Assembly (NCBI RefSeq): GCF_000227745.2
Contig: NC_018012.1
Span: 3,403,501-3,467,500 of the forward strand
Direction of reading: 5' to 3'
Source: Thiocystis violascens DSM 198
GTDB lineage: Bacteria; Pseudomonadota; Gammaproteobacteria; Chromatiales; Chromatiaceae
DNA: 64,000 bases
Below the pieces are notes generated by a model that did not search any database, was not told the origin of the DNA, and was given only the letters and a program-made list of their open reading frames with translations. The translations under genes were made by a program, and so were the position numbers. Of this stretch, positions 61,214 to 64,000 are shown in pieces. Each line of letters opens with the position of its first letter. Position 1 is the stretch's first letter.

Positions 61214-61309
61214 ATCGCTCTCGAAATGGTGCCATGGGCTGATAAGAGCGCTATGGTGCGGTAATGAGGTTGGGCCAATGGCCCAATTTTTGTTTCTGAA
61301 GGGCGGATT
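61214..61309 (+). promoter_or_regulatory. probable rimP leader with attenuator
   Basis: The 96 bases before rimP contain self-complementary segments (GCGCTCTC-like and GAGCGC) and end in a second T-tailed hairpin close to the start codon. This is the layout of the rimP leader attenuator known in gammaproteobacteria, thought to sense an unknown signal for the rimP-nusA-infB operon. The match is by layout, not by alignment. Confidence 0.55.
61270..61291 (+). terminator. attenuator hairpin just before rimP
   Basis: Stem TTGGGCC / GGCCCAA with loop AAT, followed by five T's, ending 18 bases before the rimP ATG. In this position it would prematurely stop operon transcription unless an alternative fold forms. 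Confidence 0.75.
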
Positions 61310-61804
61310 ATGCAGTCGGCAGACAGCAGTATTACCAAATTGGCGCGCGGGGTTGTGGAGCCCATGGGCTATGAGCTCGTGGGCGTGGAATTTTTTCCGC
61401 ATGGTGCCAGTGGCGCCACGCTGCGGGTCTATATCGATCATGAGCGGGGCATTACGGTGGATGACTGCACCGCAGTCAGTCACCAGTTGAGCGGCGTCCT
61501 GGATGTCGAGGATCCTCTCCCCGGGCACTATGATCTGGAGGTGTCCTCGCCCGGCATTGATCGGCCGCTGGTCTTTCCCGAGCATTTCCAACGTTTCGCG
61601 GGTCGTCGCGTCAGAATTCGCCTGGCTGAAAAGCTGGATGGGCGCCGCAGGCTGGAAGGCATGCTGCTAGGTTTCGAGGCCGGAACGATCAAGCTGGATG
61701 CCGATGATCGTCTTTGGGAGATTCCGCTCGATGATGTGGAGTCCGCTCGTCTCGTCTACGAATTTCGAGCCTCGGGCGAGACGGCACGCAATGATGACGA
61801 TTGA
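61310..61804 (+). CDS. rimP: ribosome maturation factor RimP
   Basis: A 164-residue protein needed to assemble the 30S subunit. YELVGVEFFPHGASGATLRV and YIDHERGITVDDCTAVSHQL form the N-terminal domain, YDLEVSSPGIDRPL is the family signature, and the C-terminal Sm-like domain follows. The ribosome binding site (AAGGGCGG) is placed well before the ATG. It heads the rimP-nusA-infB operon. Confidence 0.95.
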   Translation: MQSADSSITKLARGVVEPMGYELVGVEFFPHGASGATLRVYIDHERGITVDDCTAVSHQLSGVLDVEDPLPGHYDLEVSSPGIDRPLVFPEHFQRFAGRRVRIRLAEKLDGRRRLEGMLLGFEAGTIKLDADDRLWEIPLDDVESARLVYEFRASGETARNDDD

Positions 61805-61837
61805 TGGGTCGCAAGCGCTGAGTTGGATACAGGTAGC

Positions 61838-63340
61838 ATGAGCAAAGAAATTCTACTGGTCGTCGAAGCCGTTTCCAACGAAAAGGACGTCTCCGAGGAT
61901 GTGATCTTCGAGGCGATCGAGGCGGCTTTGGCATCGGCGACCCGCAAGAAACATGGCGGCGACATCGATGTCCGCGTGGTCATCGACCGTAAGACCGGCG
62001 ACTACAATACCTTTCGTCGCTGGGAGATCGTCACGGATCCGGAACAGGGAGTGCTGGAGGCGCCATCCCGCCAGATCACGGAGTCCGCCGCCGCCATTCT
62101 GGAACCGCAGCTCGGCGTCGGCGACTTCATCGAGGAAGAAATCGAGTCGGTGCTCTTCGGGCGCATCGCCGCTCAGACGGCCAAGCAGGTCATTGTCCAG
62201 AAGGTGCGAGACGCCGAGCGCGCCAAAGTCGTCACGAATTTTGTCGAGCGCAAGGGGCAGTTGGTCACCGGCATCGTCAAAAAAGCCGAGCGCGGCTCCA
62301 TTCTGCTCGACCTGGGCAATAACGCCGAGGCGCTGATTCCCCGCGAACATCTGATTCCACGAGAGTCCGTGCGTTCCGGGGATCGGATGCGCGGCTATCT
62401 CTACGATGTGCGTTCCGAGCTCAAGGGTCCGCAACTCTTCGTGAGCCGCACGGCGCCGGAGCTACTGATCGAACTCTTCAAGCTGGAGGTTCCCGAGGTC
62501 GGCGAGGGTCTGATTCAGATCCTGGGCGCGGCGCGCGATCCCGGCTCGCGGGCCAAGATCGCGGTGCGGACCACGGACCCCCGGATCGATCCGGTCGGTG
62601 CCTGTGTCGGCATGCGCGGCGCGCGCGTTCAGGCCGTCTCCAACGAGCTGAATGGCGAACGGGTCGATATCATCCTATGGGACGACAATCCGGCGCAGTT
62701 CGTCATCAATGCCATGTCGCCCGCGGATGTCGTCTCGATCGTCATCGACGAGGAAGCGCGCAGCATGGATGTCGCCGTCAAGGAGGAAAATCTGGCCCAG
62801 GCCATCGGCCGCTTCGGTCAGAACGTGCGTCTCGCCACTCAGTTGACCGGTTGGGAGCTGAACGTGATGAACGAGCAGGACGCGGCGGTCAAAAGCGAGC
62901 AGGAGGCCCAGCGTTCCGTTCAGAACTTCGTAATCCAATTAGGGGTCGATGAAAGCATCGCCGCGGTGCTGGTCGAGGAAGGATTTACCAGTGTCGATGA
63001 GGTGGCCTACGTGCCGCTCGCCGAGATGCAGGCCATCGATGAATTCGATGATGACACGATCGATATGTTGCGTGAGCGCGCGAATGACGTCCTGTTGACG
63101 CGTGCCATTGCCTCGGAAGAGGACGCCGGTCCGGAAGCGGACGACGATCTTCTGTCGCTGGAAGGCATGGACGAGACTCTCGCCGATGCGTTGGCCGCCT
63201 TAGGTATCGCCACCCTGGATGATCTCGCCGAGCAGTCAGTCGACGAACTCATGGAAATCGAGGGCATGGACGAAGAGCGGGCGGGGCGCTTGATCATGAA
63301 GGCACGCGAACACTGGTTCGTGGATGCCGCAGAGGAATAG
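61838..63340 (+). CDS. nusA: transcription termination/antitermination factor NusA
   Basis: A 500-residue RNA polymerase-binding factor. The N-terminal domain starts [21 protein letters not shown]1 ([20 protein letters not shown]), KH1 and KH2 ([20 protein letters not shown]) RNA-binding domains follow. Two C-terminal acidic helix-hairpin repeats ([20 protein letters not shown] and [17 protein letters not shown]) are as in enteric NusA. ATG 61838 gives the normal length. Confidence 0.97.
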   Translation: MSKEILLVVEAVSNEKDVSEDVIFEAIEAALASATRKKHGGDIDVRVVIDRKTGDYNTFRRWEIVTDPEQGVLEAPSRQITESAAAILEPQLGVGDFIEEEIESVLFGRIAAQTAKQVIVQKVRDAERAKVVTNFVERKGQLVTGIVKKAERGSILLDLGNNAEALIPREHLIPRESVRSGDRMRGYLYDVRSELKGPQLFVSRTAPELLIELFKLEVPEVGEGLIQILGAARDPGSRAKIAVRTTDPRIDPVGACVGMRGARVQAVSNELNGERVDIILWDDNPAQFVINAMSPADVVSIVIDEEARSMDVAVKEENLAQAIGRFGQNVRLATQLTGWELNVMNEQDAAVKSEQEAQRSVQNFVIQLGVDESIAAVLVEEGFTSVDEVAYVPLAEMQAIDEFDDDTIDMLRERANDVLLTRAIASEEDAGPEADDDLLSLEGMDETLADALAALGIATLDDLAEQSVDELMEIEGMDEERAGRLIMKAREHWFVDAAEE

Positions 63341-63358
63341 AGGTTTAAAGGTCAGTCC

Positions 63359-64000
63359 ATGAGTGAAGTCACGGTCAAGCAACTCGCCTCCACGGTCGGT
63401 ATTCCGGTCGAGCGACTCCTTACCCAATTGAACGAGGCGGGCATCAGCGCCAGCGGCGCCGACGCTACCTTGACGGAACAGGAGAAAGTCAAGCTCCTTG
63501 GCTATCTTCGCCGCAGTCATGGCAAGGATGGAGAAGAGGACGACGGCGCGGCGCCGAGTCAGGTTACCCTCAAGCGTAAATCGGTCAGCGAATTGCGTCA
63601 GGTGACCGCGGTACCCCGCAGTACCGCCGGCGTCCGGCCCGCGCCACCGGCGCGCGGCAAGACCGTGAGTGTCGAGGTGCGCCGCAAGCGCACCTATGTC
63701 AAGCGCGGCGACGAGACACCATCCGCGCCGGCACCCTCTGCCACGCCCGCGACACAGCCCCCGCCGGCGTCGACCGCTCCCCCGCGTCGACCCCCTGTCG
63801 AGCGTCCGCGTCCCGCAAGAGAGCGCGCGGCGCCTAAAGCGCCGGTTTACGACGAGGTGCGTCGCCGGACCGAACTCCAGTCTTTGCGTGCCGAGCAGGA
63901 AGCGCGGCGCCTGGCCGATCAGGAAGATCAGGAATTGCGTGCTCGCGAGGAAGCGATCCGTCGTCGTGTCGCGGACGACGAGCGTCGTCTTGCGGAAGAC
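63359..64000 (+). CDS. infB: translation initiation factor IF-2 (N-terminal part)
   Basis: The gene runs off the right edge after 214 residues. MSEVTVKQLASTVGIPVERL is the IF2 N-terminal subdomain. A Pro/Ala-rich and then Arg/Glu-rich linker follows, as in gammaproteobacterial IF-2. The GTPase core is beyond the window. It starts 18 bases after the nusA stop. Confidence 0.95.
   Translation, partial: MSEVTVKQLASTVGIPVERLLTQLNEAGISASGADATLTEQEKVKLLGYLRRSHGKDGEEDDGAAPSQVTLKRKSVSELRQVTAVPRSTAGVRPAPPARGKTVSVEVRRKRTYVKRGDETPSAPAPSATPATQPPPASTAPPRRPPVERPRPARERAAPKAPVYDEVRRRTELQSLRAEQEARRLADQEDQELRAREEAIRRRVADDERRLAED

Noticed and set aside
1..64000. CRISPR arrays, rRNA and tRNA genes
   Set aside because: No regularly spaced repeats, rRNA segments or cloverleaf with a proper T-arm were found; sequences like GGTTCGACGCC at 10866 lack matching stems.

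Overview
The window looks like chromosomal DNA of a GC-rich, sulfur-oxidising gammaproteobacterium, most likely a purple sulfur bacterium of the Chromatiaceae. The evidence is the mix of genes: qmoAB, soxYZ apart from other sox genes, a sulfide:quinone-reductase-like flavoprotein, a RuBisCO-like protein, and menaquinone genes (menF, menD). Around these lie standard gammaproteobacterial blocks (yajC-secDF, tesA/ybbAP, suhB/trmJ, cysE-iscR, nagZ-hpt, rimP-nusA-infB). The species cannot be fixed from the sequence alone.

Layout. 1-1924 (minus): qmoA and the start of qmoB. 2131-3833: a secreted ATP-dependent DNA ligase and a thiopurine methyltransferase. 3913-8092: an NrdR box and promoter, then a class Ia nrdA carrying a full intein with a LAGLIDADG homing endonuclease. 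8122-10991: an AT-richer accessory patch with a frameshifted DUF2283 gene, a HEPN-motif gene and an IS701-type insertion sequence. 10992-16097: a second thiopurine methyltransferase, fliW, a split transketolase, an Uma2 remnant and a RuBisCO-like protein. 16098-25241: yajC-secD-secF, a sulfide:quinone-reductase-like gene, a DUF3782-like nuclease, and the divergent tesA / ybbA-ybbP pair. 25320-32626: a small acidic protein, a MoxR ATPase with a VWA/metallopeptidase-like partner, bepA, soxYZ, a lipid A acyltransferase and a rhodanese.

32848-42078 holds iscR, cysE, trmJ and suhB, with a type III restriction-modification island (mod, two small genes, res) wedged between cysE and trmJ. 42149-47601 has flagellin and a four-gene minus-strand operon: a large type IIG-like restriction/methyltransferase followed by three small unrecognised proteins. 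47920-51153 is menF-menD, flanked by two 172-bp copies of a miniature transposon. 51426-56516 holds an alpha/beta hydrolase, an SDR/DUF2867 protein, a lipoprotein hydrolase and a PAS chemoreceptor. 56861-64000 runs nagZ-hpt, a hemerythrin, a methylthioinosine/methylthioadenosine phosphorylase, a membrane-anchored proline-rich protein, a probable rimP leader, rimP, nusA and the start of infB.

The window is rich in small repeats. There are REP-like palindromes (arms CTCCCACGCT / AGCGTGGGAG), one of them translated inside menD. There are three copies of a miniature element ending GGTGATTTCC with 3-bp TTA/TAA target duplications, and two copies of a 172-bp element ending CACTGCCATTAAGTTAA, one with an 11-bp duplication. 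The IS701-type element and two of the small elements sit exactly at stop codons.

The best candidates for something undescribed are the type IIG operon with its three small partners, the nrdA intein that lacks a nucleophilic +1 residue, the type III system with a retropepsin-like gene between res and mod, and the RuBisCO-like protein/split transketolase cluster.
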